From Myotis daubentonii (Eukaryota; Chordata; Mammalia; Chiroptera; Vespertilionidae): 64,000 nt of DNA. Position 1 is the first letter of the stretch; each line of letters starts with the position of its first letter. The translations under genes were made by a program, and so were the position numbers. The stretch lies in contig NC_081841.1 in assembly GCF_963259705.1 (NCBI RefSeq), positions 93,777,059 to 93,841,058 on the forward strand. Direction: 5' to 3'. Below the pieces are notes generated by a model. That model saw only the letters and a program-made list of their open reading frames with translations, did no database searches and had not been told where the DNA came from. Positions 10,854 to 23,240 of this stretch are shown in pieces.

Positions 10854-11340
10854 GAGAAAGAAGAAAAATTCCCCTTTCCCTCCTCTGGTCCTTCTGGCTG
10901 GCCAAATAGTCAAATCAACAAGAGACAGGTTGACAAGAGAAACTCAAATTCAATTTTGTGTGCACGGAAACCCCAAATATATATGAGAGAGTCAGAGACC
11001 CTGCATTCATAAGAGATTCCAAGACAGAAAGGAAAAGTGTGGTATATATGCTATTCTGAGCTAGGGATGAGATAAGGCTTGTTGGAGCTTCAGAAAGTCA
11101 TTGCAGGGAGAACATATGTTCAGTAATTAGTAGTTTGCCCTGCCCTATAGATAGGTCAAAAAAGGCTATCTCTGATAACCTCTTAGTATGGGCAAGGCCC
11201 CTAATTCAAATTCTTCTAGATAGTTAAAGGGGGAGGGGAGTGGGGGGCAGAAGTTTTTCTTGAGCCTGCAGGATCTCAGTTGTTTTTAGCTCAGAATAAT
11301 CTGCATATTACTAAGGCACATCTTGGGTGGCTGAGCCACT
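10854..11340 (-). mobile_element. Probable solo LTR inserted in a MIR
   Basis: A block of about 490 bp begins TGTGAGAAAG and ends near GAGCCA. It contains phrases I associate with antisense endogenous-retrovirus LTRs ('gacaagagaaactcaaattc' and 'ctcagttgtttttagctcag'). Its edges coincide with the break in the MIR. No clean target duplication is visible, and I cannot name the family. Confidence 0.5.
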
Positions 11341-11344
11341 ATAT

Positions 11345-11412
11345 AAGAAAACTGAAGATCAGAGAAACTTCCTGGTTTGCTCAAAGCTAAGCAGTTAGTT
11401 GGTCTAATTCCC
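11345..11412 (-). repeat. MIR SINE, right half
   Basis: 'agaaaactgaagatcagaga' and 'tttgctcaaagctaagcag' continue the MIR interrupted at 10853. Confidence 0.65.
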
Positions 11413-14400
11413 TTCCATTCAACAATACCAACTCCACAAATAAACTGAGTATAGGCAGCATGTAAACATGTCTCTAAGAGAAGTTGTTGGGAGTTGGGAG
11501 TTGAGAGGAAGCAGCTCTGAGGTGTGAGTGAGGTCTTCCTGCGGAATACAGTATCAGAGCCAGATCTTATCCTAGACTTTGGATAGAAATGGCAGGGAGG
11601 TCCCTTCAGACATCAAGACATTGTTGCTAGAAAGTCAATGTGGGGCTCTTTACAGCCTACTTGTGGGTGAGCAGTGAGAGGCAAGCTTGGAGGTGGTTTT
11701 GGAGGCCAACCTAAGATTTTGGCTTTTATTCAGAAAACACAGAAGGGGTGTCCATGGCAGGTTTTTCTGTGTAGGGAAGGGACACAACTAGAGCCATGCT
11801 TTGCATATATCATACCTGGCAGTAATGTGTAGGGTGCATTGGGTGGAGCAGAGACAAAAAATAGAAGGGCAAGTCAGGAGTCCAGAGAGAGGTGATGAAG
11901 CCGGAGCTAAGCTGATGAATCAGGAAAGCAGACGATGGAGGCAAGAGGCACCACAGAAAAGGCCACAGGACTTTTGAATCAGTAGCAAAATTCCAATATA
12001 ATTCTGATATTTTATTTCTACTTAATTAGCTATTTTCTAGCCTCTGGATTGTTTGTCCTAAAAATAATGTTAAGCAGTTGTTTCTTTGATTATTTTTGTT
12101 TTCTAATGGGCCAAGAAATGGCTGTGTATTTTTTAAATAGGTCATTTAACTTTTACCTTCTCAACCTCCAAATTGTCAGCTAGTATAATTTTTATTGTCT
12201 AACATCTATTATTGGTTGAGAGCAAACACAAGGTTAGAAAGACCAAAAGATTTTTCCTATACCAAAACAAAGCATCGTCCCCAAATGGCGATGTTTCTTG
12301 ACCAATTTTTGATGATGGAAGAATAAGAAAATATGGAGCCATCCTATAACGTGACAGGCAGCAGCTTGCTTTTGTCCTCATCACTCTCAGGAGCAGTTGG
12401 GTCCCCCTAACTCGAGGCCTGAACACCTTCTTTTGGCTTATAATGCCCTCTGTTTTTCCTTCCTATGTTTCTTGTCTCCTTATTTATTACATTAATAGCC
12501 AGGTACTGTGGTTGGGTCTGTGTATATGTGATTACATGCCTGAGGAAGCAAAATTATGATGAAAATGTTTCTCAAACATTTAAAAAATAGGAAAGTAGTA
12601 GATACAAAACATTAATTTCATCATTCCCAGAGGAGCTAGCTTCATCTCTATTTTTCTGTACTTTTAGGACAACACATAACTCATTGTAGGATCTTTACTT
12701 TTTTTAAGCAAAAGTCATGATAAGGTTTCTGCTGTCCTTTAGGAGACATGTTTGATTATATGATGCTTTTTTCTCTCTGCTCTATAAACATGGGATTCAG
12801 AAATTTGTGATTGAAAACACAATAAATGTCCCATACAAGGCGGCATCTGGTACTCAGTCTCTCAGAGACCACCTGTAGAGAGGTGGGGGTGGAATGAAAT
12901 CTTGCATTCAAGCCAGGAGTAGTCACATCACTACACCTATCACCTTGGACTATAGTCACCTCTGAATACAGGGGATTGGCTCTACAACTTTCAGTCTCTT
13001 CCAACTCCATTAACTCTATGACTGCATCTGAATGATGAAGTCCGTTCTTGCTGCTAGAGACAGTAGGTCATTGCTCTGTCTTTTCCTGCTTCTGAAGGAC
13101 TCCAGCTTTGTGAATGCCATAGAGGAAGTACATGGTTTTCATAAATATCCTCAAGGAAGCCTTATTTTTCAATAACAGCTATAAGCCTATAATCAGCCCC
13201 TGTAATCTCATTAAAAATGCTTCCTTCCCATCCAAGCCCAACACATTCAAGAAGAAAGACAACAAGTGTGGATACCGGGCGATCTCCCTCTGCAGTCGGC
13301 CTGCTCTGGTAGAGCGGCCAGCCCTCTAGCCTTCAGGGCTGTTTGATTTGGCCTCTGCTGGTGAGGCTCTGGGAGGTGGGGCAGAGGCTGCCATCTGGAC
13401 GGAGCCTGGGAGAGTCAATATTGAAAAGCCTGTTTGTTGTTCCTTTTGGCCTCCACCTGTTGGAAACTCTGCAATGGGAGCCACTCAGAAAGGAAGAAGG
13501 GACAGCAGAGGAATTCCTGTACTGGAACAGTGAATGTTTTCATTGTTCCCCTGGGGATCACCCAAGAGAAACTGGCCTTTAATTATAGTTGAGAGCAGCA
13601 TGTGGCAAGAAAACACAGTCAGAAATGGTGCCATGAAGCTTAAAGGGGACTCAGGAAGCACATCTCCTGCAAGGGTCTCTGGGGTCTCCAAGCCCACTTG
13701 CTAACTCTCCCCTATTGGGTGGCCTCCACTCCCCACCCCAAAGGAGACAGCAACTCACAGCATGAGTGCCTAAATGCCACCCACCTCAATGGGCCACCCA
13801 GATGCTCAGCTATTACCTATTTTCCTGTGTCACGGAGAAAATGGGGCCGGTCATCTAGGAAGCCCATCCACTTTCCTCTCTTGCTCATTCCTCATGCCCA
13901 CCCATCCGTATCTTCCTCCTCCTGTTTGGAGACTTGGGGGTTTCCTCACACCCTCTTTTGCTCTTCTGGTCCTCTTGCCTTTTCTAGAACCAGAGCCTTA
14001 GACCCTATTCACTCCCATCCCTTCTCTCTTCATCAGATTCTTGACCTCAGTCTACAAACATCTTCATGGCTCCTCTGTGCTTCTCTTCTTCCTTTAGCTC
14101 CCACACTATTGCCTTCCTTCTCCAGTCAGTCTCCTTGAGAGAGGCCCCTCCTTGCTCCTCCATTCCTTCACTTCCCATTCACCCCTGAACCATTGTGTGG
14201 AGGCTTCTGCATTATTCCAAGACAAAAATGAAACACAACAAAATTCCCTGTTCTTGGGCCTGTGAGCTTCGAGTTGCATATTCCAGGCTTCGTCATATGC
14301 ATTTACCCTTCATACTTAACTATGATAAATTAGATGCCCATTACATGTCAGGCATATAGGCCAGAAGAATACAAAAAGAAAAAATCCCTAATAAAGCCCA

Positions 14401-15400
14401 CGTCCTTTGGATGAAGAGCCCATTAGGTTGACTTTATTTATCTTTTCCTGAAGTCAGCTGGGTCTGAGCAGGTACAGGGAACCAAAGGCTAGGAGTCTGG
14501 GGTGACATGTGAGGTGTGGGGCGGGGGCATGAGGAAGGCTTAGGGCTCTAATGACACACATTTCCTGGTATTGCCAAGACCCTGCCAGGTGTTGGGGCTT
14601 GCAGCAGCTATTTGGGGCTACAGGCCTTGCTGCCTAACCAAGGCCATTGTCCCAGCACTGTGGCAAGCAGCTGGTGGCAGGGTAGGCTAACATAGCCAGG
14701 GAAGATGGCCCAAGTGAGCTGAATCCTGGCCATGTTCCTGTCCTGTACTCCCCAGCTACCTGCCTCTGTCACAGTAATCATCGATTCCCTGGCTGACTCC
14801 CCAGAAACCCGAGAGCTCTAGGGAAGACCTAGGTCCAGAACCAGCTGTACAACTTGCAGGGCCCAGTGCTAACTAAAAATGCAGGCCCCCCAGTTCAAAA
14901 TTATTAAGAATTCAAGGAGGTGACAGCAGAGCATTACACCAGGCAGGAGGCTCTTCTAGTGTCCAACTGCATGGGTCAATGCCCTGGAAGCCGGCCCTGC
15001 CTAGCTTTTTATTCATCACCTTGTGGTTGCTCAATAAGCACTCTGTAAATGAATGAGTTCGGGTTTCTCCAGCAACTCTGGAGAGGAGTCACTGGGATCC
15101 TAGGGAAAGAGGAAGTGAAGATCCTCATCCTTCCTGAGCTTCAGGCCGCCACCTAGCCTGGGGCCACCAGTGAGTGCCTGCCCTGCCCCAGTGTCCTGTG
15201 TCCATACATGAGAAGAATCATCTTTGTCTGCCTCCTCTTCTCCACTGTGGGCTGAGAGTGAGAGGTGCAAGCCGGCCTTTTGGCATGTACATGCAGCGAT
15301 TCTGTGATTCTGGGAAAGGAAGTGCAAATCAAAGGCGTCACCATAAAACCCAAAAGATATGGATGGTGTTTGTAGTGTGCAATGTCTAGGTGTTCTGAGA
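11413..15400. other. Mostly unassigned non-coding sequence
   Basis: About 4 kb without a gene I can support. Open frames (for example 146 codons from 13698 and 100 from 15455) look like chance frames in C/T-rich or old repeat sequence. Stretch 11640-11960 loosely resembles an ancient dispersed mammalian repeat ('ggcagtaatgtgtagggtgc', 'gaggtgatgaagcc'). A short L2-like tail, 'caataagcactctgtaaatg', is at 15030-15055. Confidence 0.4.
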
Positions 15401-15408
15401 GCTTAAAG

Positions 15409-15664
15409 CAGCGATTTCCAACTGATGTGCCATAAGAATTTTTAAAACATGCCATACCTATTTAGTCAGGGGCACTGACCTCTTTTCCCTTAGATTGTCA
15501 GATAAAAGAATGGCAACAGCTAACACAACAGTCATGGGTGTGAATGAATCAAAATTATAGCTATTTTTTTTGTCAGATCGGCAAAAAATATATTTTTGGT
15601 GTGCTGCAGAACGTTAGTGATTAGCTTATGTGTGCCAGGAGACGGAAACGGTTGAGAATCACGT
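15409..15664. mobile_element. Non-autonomous hAT element
   Basis: It begins CAGCGATTTCCAACTG and ends with the diverged complement 'ggttgagaatcacgt'. The 8-bp flanks GCTTAAAG (15401-15408) and GCCTAAAG (15665-15672) differ at one base. The interior includes 'tcaggggcactgacctctt' and 'gtcagatcggcaaaaaat'. No coding capacity. Confidence 0.82.
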
Positions 15665-15899
15665 GCCTAAAGGACCTATGAGTTAGGTGTAGTGAGACCC
15701 AGAGCAGCGGAGCGTGTCCGGCCCACGATGGGATCCCGCAGGAAGCAGGGTCCTGTCAGAGACAAGGTGCATGGAGTTCGGTGGGGAAAGCACCCGCTTA
15801 GATGGGGCTCAGCCTTTCCAACCCTCTTTACCTCACCTGCCAAATAATACAATTAATAATAACAAAAATATCCAAGAACAGCAAACACACTTAGAATAT

Positions 15900-16110
15900 T
15901 AGTGTACCAGCTACTGTTCTAAACCCTTTAAAGATACACACTCACTTTGATCCTTAGAGCAACCCTGTGATGCCGGGGCTGTGACTATCCACATGCTGCT
16001 TAGGAAGAAGAGTTCAGTTACTTGGCAAGGTCATCGCTGACAGCTTGGAGCACCAAGGTTCAAATCCAGGTCTTTGGCTTCCAAAGTGAGTACTTAACCA
16101 CAAATATCTT
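15900..16110 (-). repeat. MIR SINE
   Basis: Antisense MIR: 'cactttgatccttagagcaa', then 'ttacttggcaaggtcat' and 'ttcaaatccaggtctttggc'. Confidence 0.75.
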
Positions 16111-16220
16111 AATCCCTCATGGAACTGTGAGGGGCAAACTAGCGCCAACATGTGGAATTGCTTCAGAAGAGAAAGGCAATCTAAACCTGGCATATAACAG
16201 TATTAATAATATTTAACAAC

Positions 16221-16344
16221 GACATGGACAACGGGGGGATGGGAGCATGAGTTTGTGTGTGGGGGGGAGGTTGGGGGTTAATGGGGGGGTGAGGACACAT
16301 TTGTAATACCTTAACTAATAATAAAAAAATAAAATAATAAAAAA
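16221..16344 (+). mobile_element. Very short L1 3' end with target duplications
   Basis: A 5'-truncated L1 tail of about 124 bp. It has a G-rich 3' UTR, then 'aataccttaactaataataa' and an A-rich end. It is flanked by perfect 17-bp duplications TAATAATATTTAACAAC at 16204-16220 and 16345-16361. The perfect duplication suggests a young insertion by target-primed reverse transcription. Confidence 0.88.
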
Positions 16345-16361
16345 TAATAATATTTAACAAC

Positions 16362-17559
16362 AACAGATGGTAGAAGCCTTGGATGCCATTTGATCTCCCC
16401 AGCCTCCGTTTTTTCCTCTGTAAAATGGGAGTGGGTAGGTTTTGCAACAGATACTCTCTAAGATCTTTTCCATGGCGCAGGTTCTGATATGAACAGTGTT
16501 CCTTTCCTGGTGCAGCATGAGAGAAAGGGAAGCATCCACTGCAGCCTGTTTTGCTCCCTAGAAAGCCCAGCCCTCAAATTTGTGTGCTTGAGCAACACCA
16601 AGGCAACCCACCCAGACCTTGGGGCCTACACAGGCAAACATACCCCAGAACTGGAACAGAAAGGCCAATGCAAGGGGCCGGGCACCAGGTGGAAGGCTGG
16701 GGAGGTGGCCGAACATCCTCCTGAAACTCAGTGGGAAGGGGGTCTGGTGCATCCCTCCTTCCGGTGGGTGGGGTTGGGGGAGGTAGTGGGCTTCAAGGAG
16801 AGGAAAGGACACCACAAAGATTTATGACAGCTGCTTAGTGTTTATTTCTGTCCCTCCAGGAGGGTTGGGGAGAAGAAGAGGGAGAGGAAGGCAGTCTAAT
16901 ATATTCACCAGCATGAGAATGACGGGCTCACCCAGAAGGGGCTGGGCTCCTCTGTGGGGGCCAGTGTCTGGAGAAGGATTCACCGAGGGACATTTCAGTG
17001 GGGCGTGGAAGGATGAGCACTATTTCAACAGGCGACGAAGAAAGGGGCAGGGCACTCCAGGCAAAGCAAGAACTCCCAGCAGCTGGAGTTTGGCAGCAGC
17101 CTGTGTTCCTAGAGCAGGGGTGCATGTGTTTGGGGGACTCGGGTGAGGCTGAAGAGTTAGTTTGTGGCCAGAGAGTGGGCATGGAGGGCCTTGTGCACCA
17201 GGCTGAGGGCTATCCTTCAGCCTGACCGCCTTGGGAGGCCTTTGAAAACTTGTTTAAAGCTTTATTAAATATATGTAGTAGATGCTTTTCTTTATACAAG
17301 CATTCATGCCAACAGAAGAACATACAGAAGAGACAGAGAAGTATAAGGACCAGATCCCCAAAGTTAACAGCTGGAGTGGACCTGGCCGCTGCAGGTTTTC
17401 AGGGAAGCATACCCATACTTCTCTCCAGGGCCCCTGGAGGTTCCAGAAGATTCTCTTTCTTTAAAGAAATGCGGGGCTCTGCAACCTGTTACCATTCTGG
17501 AATCAGGGCAAAGGGCCTAGTGGGACTCGGGAACAGAGGGGCCCAGGCAGCCCCACCAG
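16362..17559. other. Unassigned sequence upstream of the CpG island
   Basis: GC content rises to the right. Open frames of 60 to 112 codons exist on both strands but overlap heavily and show no domain. No repeat recognised with confidence. Confidence 0.4.
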
Positions 17560-17990
17560 TCCCGCAGGCTAAGTCAGCCGCAGCCCCGCCCCCGCCACCG
17601 AGGCTCCCTGGCTCTCTGAGGTCTCCTCCTGTGGGCCGGGACCCCAGCGCGCGCCGCGCGCAGATCTGGAGGGCGCCCAGGGGGTGGCGGCCGGCAGCAC
17701 GGGCTCCCTGGCGCCGCCTCCAGCTCTGCGCGGCAGGCGACTAGTCCAGCCCGCGCGGTTCTGGGCGGAGAGTCAGGGGGAGCAGCCCGCGGAGCAGGCG
17801 GCTACCTGACAGCTCTGAGCCCAGCGGTGGCGTCAGCAGCTAGGAGGGAAGCGGCGACTCCGAGGTACGAGGTACGTGCTGACCTGTCACCAGGTGGGCG
17901 TTTCCCAGCCCCTCTGCCGGTGCAGCCCGGGAGGACGGTGCTTCCTGCCCGAGGGCCCGGCAGCGGCCAAGTGAGCATGTGTGTGCAGCA
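17560..17990 (+). promoter_or_regulatory. CpG island with possible promoter and first exon
   Basis: CpG density jumps here, with runs such as 'agcgcgcgccgcgcgcag' and 'gcccgcgcggttctggg', in a window that is otherwise CpG-poor. A GC box-like CCCCGCCCCCGCC lies at about 17584-17596. A CRE/AP-1-like GGCGTCAGC is near 17830. Two overlapping splice-donor-like sites follow, CGAG|GTACGA at 17865 and GAG|GTACGT at 17872. This arrangement fits a TATA-less promoter with a short non-coding first exon on the + strand, ending at 17864 or 17871. The gene cannot be named. A 164-codon frame (17250-17744) runs through it but looks like a CpG-island artefact. Confidence 0.6.
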
Positions 17991-18139
17991 CATGGGTTCC
18001 TGGGAGGGCTGGCTCAGAGGGAACAGCTGAGTGCCCGACCCCTGTTCCCAGGCCTAACCCTGAGGGGACTAGAGGACGGCCGAGGAGCAGTGGGGCTGAG
18101 ATCAGAGAGGGACCTCAGGGGTCCTTTTGCCACATCCAG

Positions 18140-18215
18140 CCTCTTCATTTTACAGAGTGAAGTGACTGGCCCAGGGTCTCAGTTCCAGAAACCTGAAGTC
18201 GTCCTCACTTGCAGG
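18140..18215 (-). repeat. MIR fragment
   Basis: 'cttcattttacagagtgaag' and 'tgactggcccagggtctcag' are typical antisense MIR core. Confidence 0.55.
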
Positions 18216-18451
18216 GCAGTGCTGCTAGGAGCTCCCGCCGCCTGGCTCAGCACAGCAGCACAGCTGTTGCCACGTGTAGAAACAAAGAACTGGGAGAGAC
18301 AAAGTCAGAAAGTCAGAAAGAGGCAGAAAGAGAGCCTCCCAGCACAAAGGAAGAAGGTCAGGAAATGGACTGCTTCTGGGGCTGTACTTCCTCCCCGGGC
18401 GGTTGTGCTGTGGTCTGGCGTGTGACTCAGCCGGCTTGCTGACTCTGGCCC

Positions 18452-18516
18452 AGGTGTGTGTAAGTGTGTGTGTGTATGTGTGCATGCGAGTGCATCTGTG
18501 TGTGTGCCTGCATGCA
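18452..18516. repeat. Imperfect (TG)n tract
   Basis: TG-rich run with interruptions, 'gtgtgtgtgtatgtgtgcat'. It accounts for the histidine/threonine-rich minus-strand frames seen across it. Confidence 0.85.
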
Positions 18517-19544
18517 CGGGGATGCGGCGAATCTACCTGAGCATGTGGAAACCCTCTAAAACTGTGTATATCTGTCCACTTACTGACAATGAACTTGTTG
18601 GGAACCAGCCCTGTGTTTGGCTCTGAGGAAGATACCAAGAATCCCAAACGAATTAGCTTTGTGTTACTCCAGAGGGCAGAAAGGGCCCATGGGGGAGTCC
18701 CTAGGGAAGGTCAGAGTTCAAGAGGAAGAACCTGACTCTTGAGATAGCAAGTTCCCTGTCTCTGGAAAAAACCAGCCCATACCAGAGAATTTTCTTATCA
18801 AGGAAATGGGCACAGGGATATGAAAGTAGGACAGAAGCAGGATTTTAGTTTGAGGGTCCAGGGCTCATGCCCCTTTTTAGGTAACATCACCAAGCATGAC
18901 CTCATTGGGTGGTGCTTCCTGTAAGAGCTACACTCTGCATATTTTTGAGTGACAACTGGGAGGCTTCACAGGCGACCTCTGAGGCCCCATCACCGCTCAG
19001 TACTCTACTATAAGAGTGATGAATGCCATGAGTCTAGGGGACTTTGGAGGAGGCAGGGCAGGAGGGGATCAGGATGGCATTTTGGAGGTGGCTGTGCCTC
19101 GAGAAGGAGGTTGGGTCTGGGCACTTCTGGGGCAGGGACACCTGAGCAGAGTCATGGAGGTGGTGGTGGTGGGGGGTGTCTGGGGACAAGGGAAGATGTG
19201 GTGGAGATGTGGTGAGGAATGTTGGTTGGAGCTTTTGGAATTGTGATGAGGAATGGTGGAAGGCCTGGAGCATTAGGCTATGGAACTTGAACTTCATTCC
19301 TAAGCCTGGGGGCTTTCGATGGGAAGGGGAATGGGTTATTGGGTTCAGAAGAACTTGGCGCTTGGCGGCAATATTTGGGAAGCACTAACAGTGAAGGAAG
19401 TGGTGGGAGGAGAACTGGGAAGGAGAAGATTGCAGTGACCATGTGCGGCTGAATAGAGCTGTTGGGAATGGAGAGGATGGGGCTTGACCAGAGACATTGC
19501 TGAAAGGGATGTGTATGTGTCACGGAGAAATAGTCCAGGGCCTG
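18517..19544. other. Unassigned non-coding sequence
   Basis: No gene seen. The stretch from 19120 to 19330 loosely resembles an ancient dispersed repeat ('ggaaggcctggagcattagg'). Includes a GGT-rich run near 19158-19175. Confidence 0.4.
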
Positions 19545-19710
19545 TGGTAGGGCATTATCACACATGATTTTACCCAACCCTCCCAACAACCTTGTGAAAT
19601 TATTATGTGTAGGAATTTTGAAGAGGAGGAGATGGAGAGTCAGAGTTTAAACAGCTTGTCCAAGGCCACACAGCAAATAAGTGGTGGGGCAGGGACTTGA
19701 ACCCAGAGAC
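19545..19710 (-). repeat. MIR SINE
   Basis: Antisense MIR with 'ccctcccaacaaccttgtga', 'cttgtccaaggccacacagc' and 'gacttgaacccagagac'. Confidence 0.85.
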
Positions 19711-19849
19711 AGATGGAATAGATCCAATCTGGTAGCCTGGTAAGTAAATGTCAGAGCCTGAGCAGAGGAGGAGACCTCGACGATGGAGATTGGGGTTCCA
19801 GTGCTAGGCAGGGATCCCCAGGAGTGGGTGTGAATCACCCATATCCCAC

Positions 19850-20235
19850 GTGGTTCAGGGTTCGGGCTCTGGAAGAGGGGCCTCACACAAGTGACAGAGA
19901 CAAGACAAGAAATAATAATTTGGAAATTGGGGGGCCAGGCAGGAGCCCATCCCAAGAGGAAGGACTCCACTTATGCTCAGGCCTTGCCATCCTTTTATTC
20001 AGTTTGGGATACACCTATAGCCCTTAGGCAGGCAATTTCCAGTAACAGACAGACTATTTTATCAGTAAGGATTTACATGACTATCTGGTGGGGAAGTTGC
20101 TTCAGCTACCATTGTCCGGAATAAACAGTGGGTGCATAGCCCTGACCTTTGCCAGGGCTTCAAGGGTCACCAGCATTCCCGGCTCCTTGTTCACACCTCT
20201 CTGCTAGAGAAGACAATAGGCGGCTTCCCACGGTG
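19850..20235 (-). mobile_element. Probable solo LTR, antisense
   Basis: On the minus strand the block reads toward an AATAAAAGG polyadenylation signal near 20003, followed by U5-like sequence with 'cttgtcttgtctctgtcac'. No gag, pol or env remnants are nearby, and the ends and duplications are not clear. Family unknown. Confidence 0.42.
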
Positions 20236-20751
20236 GGGGGGACGAGGGGGTCAGGATTGGTGGGTGATTGCAGGTGTGGGAGCCTGTGATGGCAGCATGC
20301 ACGGGATGGGGGCTGCAGTGTCCATCTGTTCTGCACCCCCTGACCTGAGGCTCCTTGTGGTGAATTCCCTGAGTGTGCTCGCAGAACCTATAGGCTGCTG
20401 GGATGCTGGAAAGTGCTGGGAGAAGTTGTGCTGAGGGAGGTGGTGGGGGATCCCCTGAGATTTGGCAAGTCAGTCACTGAATTCACATCACTCCCTTGCT
20501 TTTCTCCCACCCAGAACAATTGTGTGTTCTGTCTCAGTGCACAGGGTACTTGGGCATTTGCCAGGCCTCATTGGGCTAGAATTAGTTCAGGTTATCATGT
20601 TGCCCAATTCTTGGTTCCCTCCTATGTTTGACCTCTAACAACGGTTATACAGGTCCTAAAGATGTGGCTGCAGACTATTGTGGAATTCCAAAAGTGCAGC
20701 TTCGGGAGCCACATGTCATAGGACCTGGTGATCTAGGGACAAGCCTGCCCT
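20236..20751. other. Unassigned non-coding sequence
   Basis: GC-rich to mixed composition with no supported gene or repeat. Confidence 0.4.
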
Positions 20752-20870
20752 ATATTTCAGATGGGGAAACTGAGGTGTCAGAAAATCATGGCCCTTTGCC
20801 AATGGCAGAGTGAGTGGCAGAGAGGAGACCAGACCCTTGGGCTCCTGACTCTCAGGCTTTGCTCTCACCA
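20752..20870 (-). repeat. MIR SINE
   Basis: Antisense MIR: 'tttcagatggggaaactgag' and 'agtgagtggcagagaggag'. Confidence 0.7.
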
Positions 20871-21539
20871 CTGCCATGTGGGGAAGCAGCTGCTTGGAGA
20901 GCAGCTTCCAGCGTCCCCCATAAAATAGCCCTTGGGGCGATTTTTAAAAATAGGCTTCAGCATTTGATGGACCATTTCAAGCTGTTATTCTCTTTTTCTC
21001 CCTTAAAAACACAAAGTCACAAAATGCCACATTATTTCCACTCATCCATCTAGGGGTCAAGTAAGTTCTTTGACATCTCAAATTGTTTTTTTTCTCTAAG
21101 AGAACTTTGGTAAAGCACGGTATAGTTAGAGAGCCAGAAAGTGTCCCTCACGTGTGCAGGGTCAGTGCACGCAAGGTGCCTGTGCGCACTGCTGGCAGCC
21201 TAGGGCACTGACAGGGAAGACCAGAGAGGAGAGGATGGCTGTGGGAGAAGAGGAAGGAGAGGGAACAGCAAAGCGAAGAGGAAAAGGAAAAACTTAGTTG
21301 ATGGCCCAGACACCTCAGTGGCAAGGGCAGAACTGTCTTGGGGACATACACTTTGGGAACCTGGCTCCCCAATACTCAGAAACGCAGAAAAAAAATGAGC
21401 TAGTCGGCCTTAGAGTTTATTGTGCAACTGTTCACAATAAATTGAGAAAGTGTTAATAATGATGCTGGGACAGCAGGCACAAGCCAGGATGTCCTGGGCA
21501 CACTGGTCATCCTCAGGACAACCAATGTACATTAAATGC
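20871..21539. other. Unassigned non-coding sequence
   Basis: Purine-rich between 21220 and 21290. No supported gene or repeat. Confidence 0.4.
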
Positions 21540-21720
21540 CAGACATGAGTTTGCTTGTTTAAGCCTCACTACAACCCAACTGAGTAGGCACTGCTATCAT
21601 TCCCATTTTACAGAAAAATTAATGGAGAAACAGAGAGGCAAATATCATGCTCACTAACAAATGGAGGAAGCAGGATTTGAACCCAGGCAGTTCGGCTCTG
21701 CCAGTGCCCATGCCTTCAGC
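21540..21720 (-). repeat. MIR SINE
   Basis: Antisense MIR with 'tttaagcctcactacaaccc', 'attcccattttacagaaa' and 'aggatttgaacccaggcag'. Confidence 0.85.
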
Positions 21721-23084
21721 GTCATCTATGCTGGCCCTCCCCTCAGCTGCCTTCTTTTAGGACTCAGCAGTGAGCTTTTGGGTCTTTGTTTCCCACTGGA
21801 AGCTGATCTCAGTGGCCAATTTAGCATGGCTGCATCTGCATAAAAAATAAGTTTGTGGTTGAGGCCGAGGTGCTGGGGTGGGCTGGGGGAAGCGCTCTGT
21901 AGGTTTTATCCTCTACAGACTGCACCTTGTTCAAACCAGCCTTGACCACAGGTCTGCTTCATTCTTTCCTTGTACCCACTCTGCCCTTTCTAAGTCAATG
22001 GGCCAATGGACTGGGTTGGACATAAGCAGGCCCTCCTGAAGGCCATTGCTGGGATGGGTTCCGGAAGGCCCTCATCTGCCTGGGTGACTTGAGGGATCGC
22101 TGTCTGATGGACAATTTTGCATGAGGGCCTCTCCTAGCTTGAGGAATACGGCGTTTTCTTTTGTGACAGATTCTTCTGGGGACAGTGCATTCCCTTCTTC
22201 AGTTTGTTTTGGCTCCCAGCCCGGGCTTTTTCTGAATGTCAGCACGGCTCTTTCTTACCCGGCCTGCCTGTTGACACATCCGGGATGGGCTGGCCCAGGG
22301 AGGCATTTACAGGGGCAGAGCCTGACCCTGGGTGATGCTCCAGGCCTTTCTAGGAGATGCAGGGAGGTCGGAGCAGTCAGGCTTTAAGGGCCTCTGTCCC
22401 CACTGAACCTGCTCTGAAGACCCCTTATGCCCTTCCCAGGGCTGGGCAGAATGTGTGGCTGGGCCTGAGAACTTGTGGGAGGGTGGGAACTGTGCCTTAT
22501 GCAAGAGAGCTCCGGTGGGGGGAGAAGGGGCTGGACTGGCTCAGCACCCAGCCTTCTGCTCTTAGAGCTCCGCTGGGTCCGTGCAGTTCTGTGCCCTGCT
22601 GGGCTTAGGAAAGGTGAGAAGGGCGAGACTTTAGCACACATGCTGTGGGTGTGCCAAGACCTTCCTTAACTCCCTTTTAAATGCACAGTAGCATGGGGGA
22701 AGTAGGAAGGCGGCTACAGTGGCTCCATTCATTACCAGTTCAGACAAAAGGGATATCTCTTATTACCTGGGCGATTGGTTTATTTTCACTTTATTTACTT
22801 TAGTGATTGCTCAGTGTTGAGCTCCAGGATTTGCAACTGGTCTGAGTTTTCCTGGTAAAAGCATGCTGCTTTGCCACAATGAATCCACATGAGCGCACAC
22901 CTCGCCGCTGGTGTGGAAGGTCGGGTCGGCGCTGACGTGGGAGGGAGACCAACTTCCTGCAGCTCCACCCTGATCCACACGGAACCTCAGGGGCTCTATT
23001 CCCATGGCACCTCGAGGCTGGTGCACAGAATGTACCGGGCACAGCTGAGAACTTGGCACAAACAAACCCAGTCCTTAGTACAGC
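21721..23084. other. Unassigned non-coding sequence
   Basis: About 1.4 kb of GC-rich sequence with many short overlapping frames. None has recognisable domains or splice-bounded coding character. Confidence 0.4.
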
Positions 23085-23240
23085 CTTGTGGGACGGTGCT
23101 GTTATTATCATTCTCCCCACTTTAGAGATGAGGCTTCTAGGGCAGGGGCCTTGCTGAAGGTCAATCAGCTATTAAGAGCCTGAGCTGGAATTTGAACCCA
23201 GGCAGCCTGGCCCCAGGGCCAAGTCCTCAACCATTCCTCA
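23085..23240 (-). repeat. MIR SINE
   Basis: Antisense MIR: 'gctgttattatcattctccc', 'tttagagatgaggcttctag' and 'tggaatttgaacccaggcag'. Confidence 0.85.

Noticed and set aside
17250..17744. 164-codon frame into the CpG island
   Set aside because: GC-rich islands commonly lack stops. The left half is AT-rich unremarkable sequence and no domain is visible.
18225..18647. 140-codon minus-strand frame rich in His and Thr
   Set aside because: The His/Thr segment comes from the (TG)n tract, and the rest is MIR and unassigned sequence.
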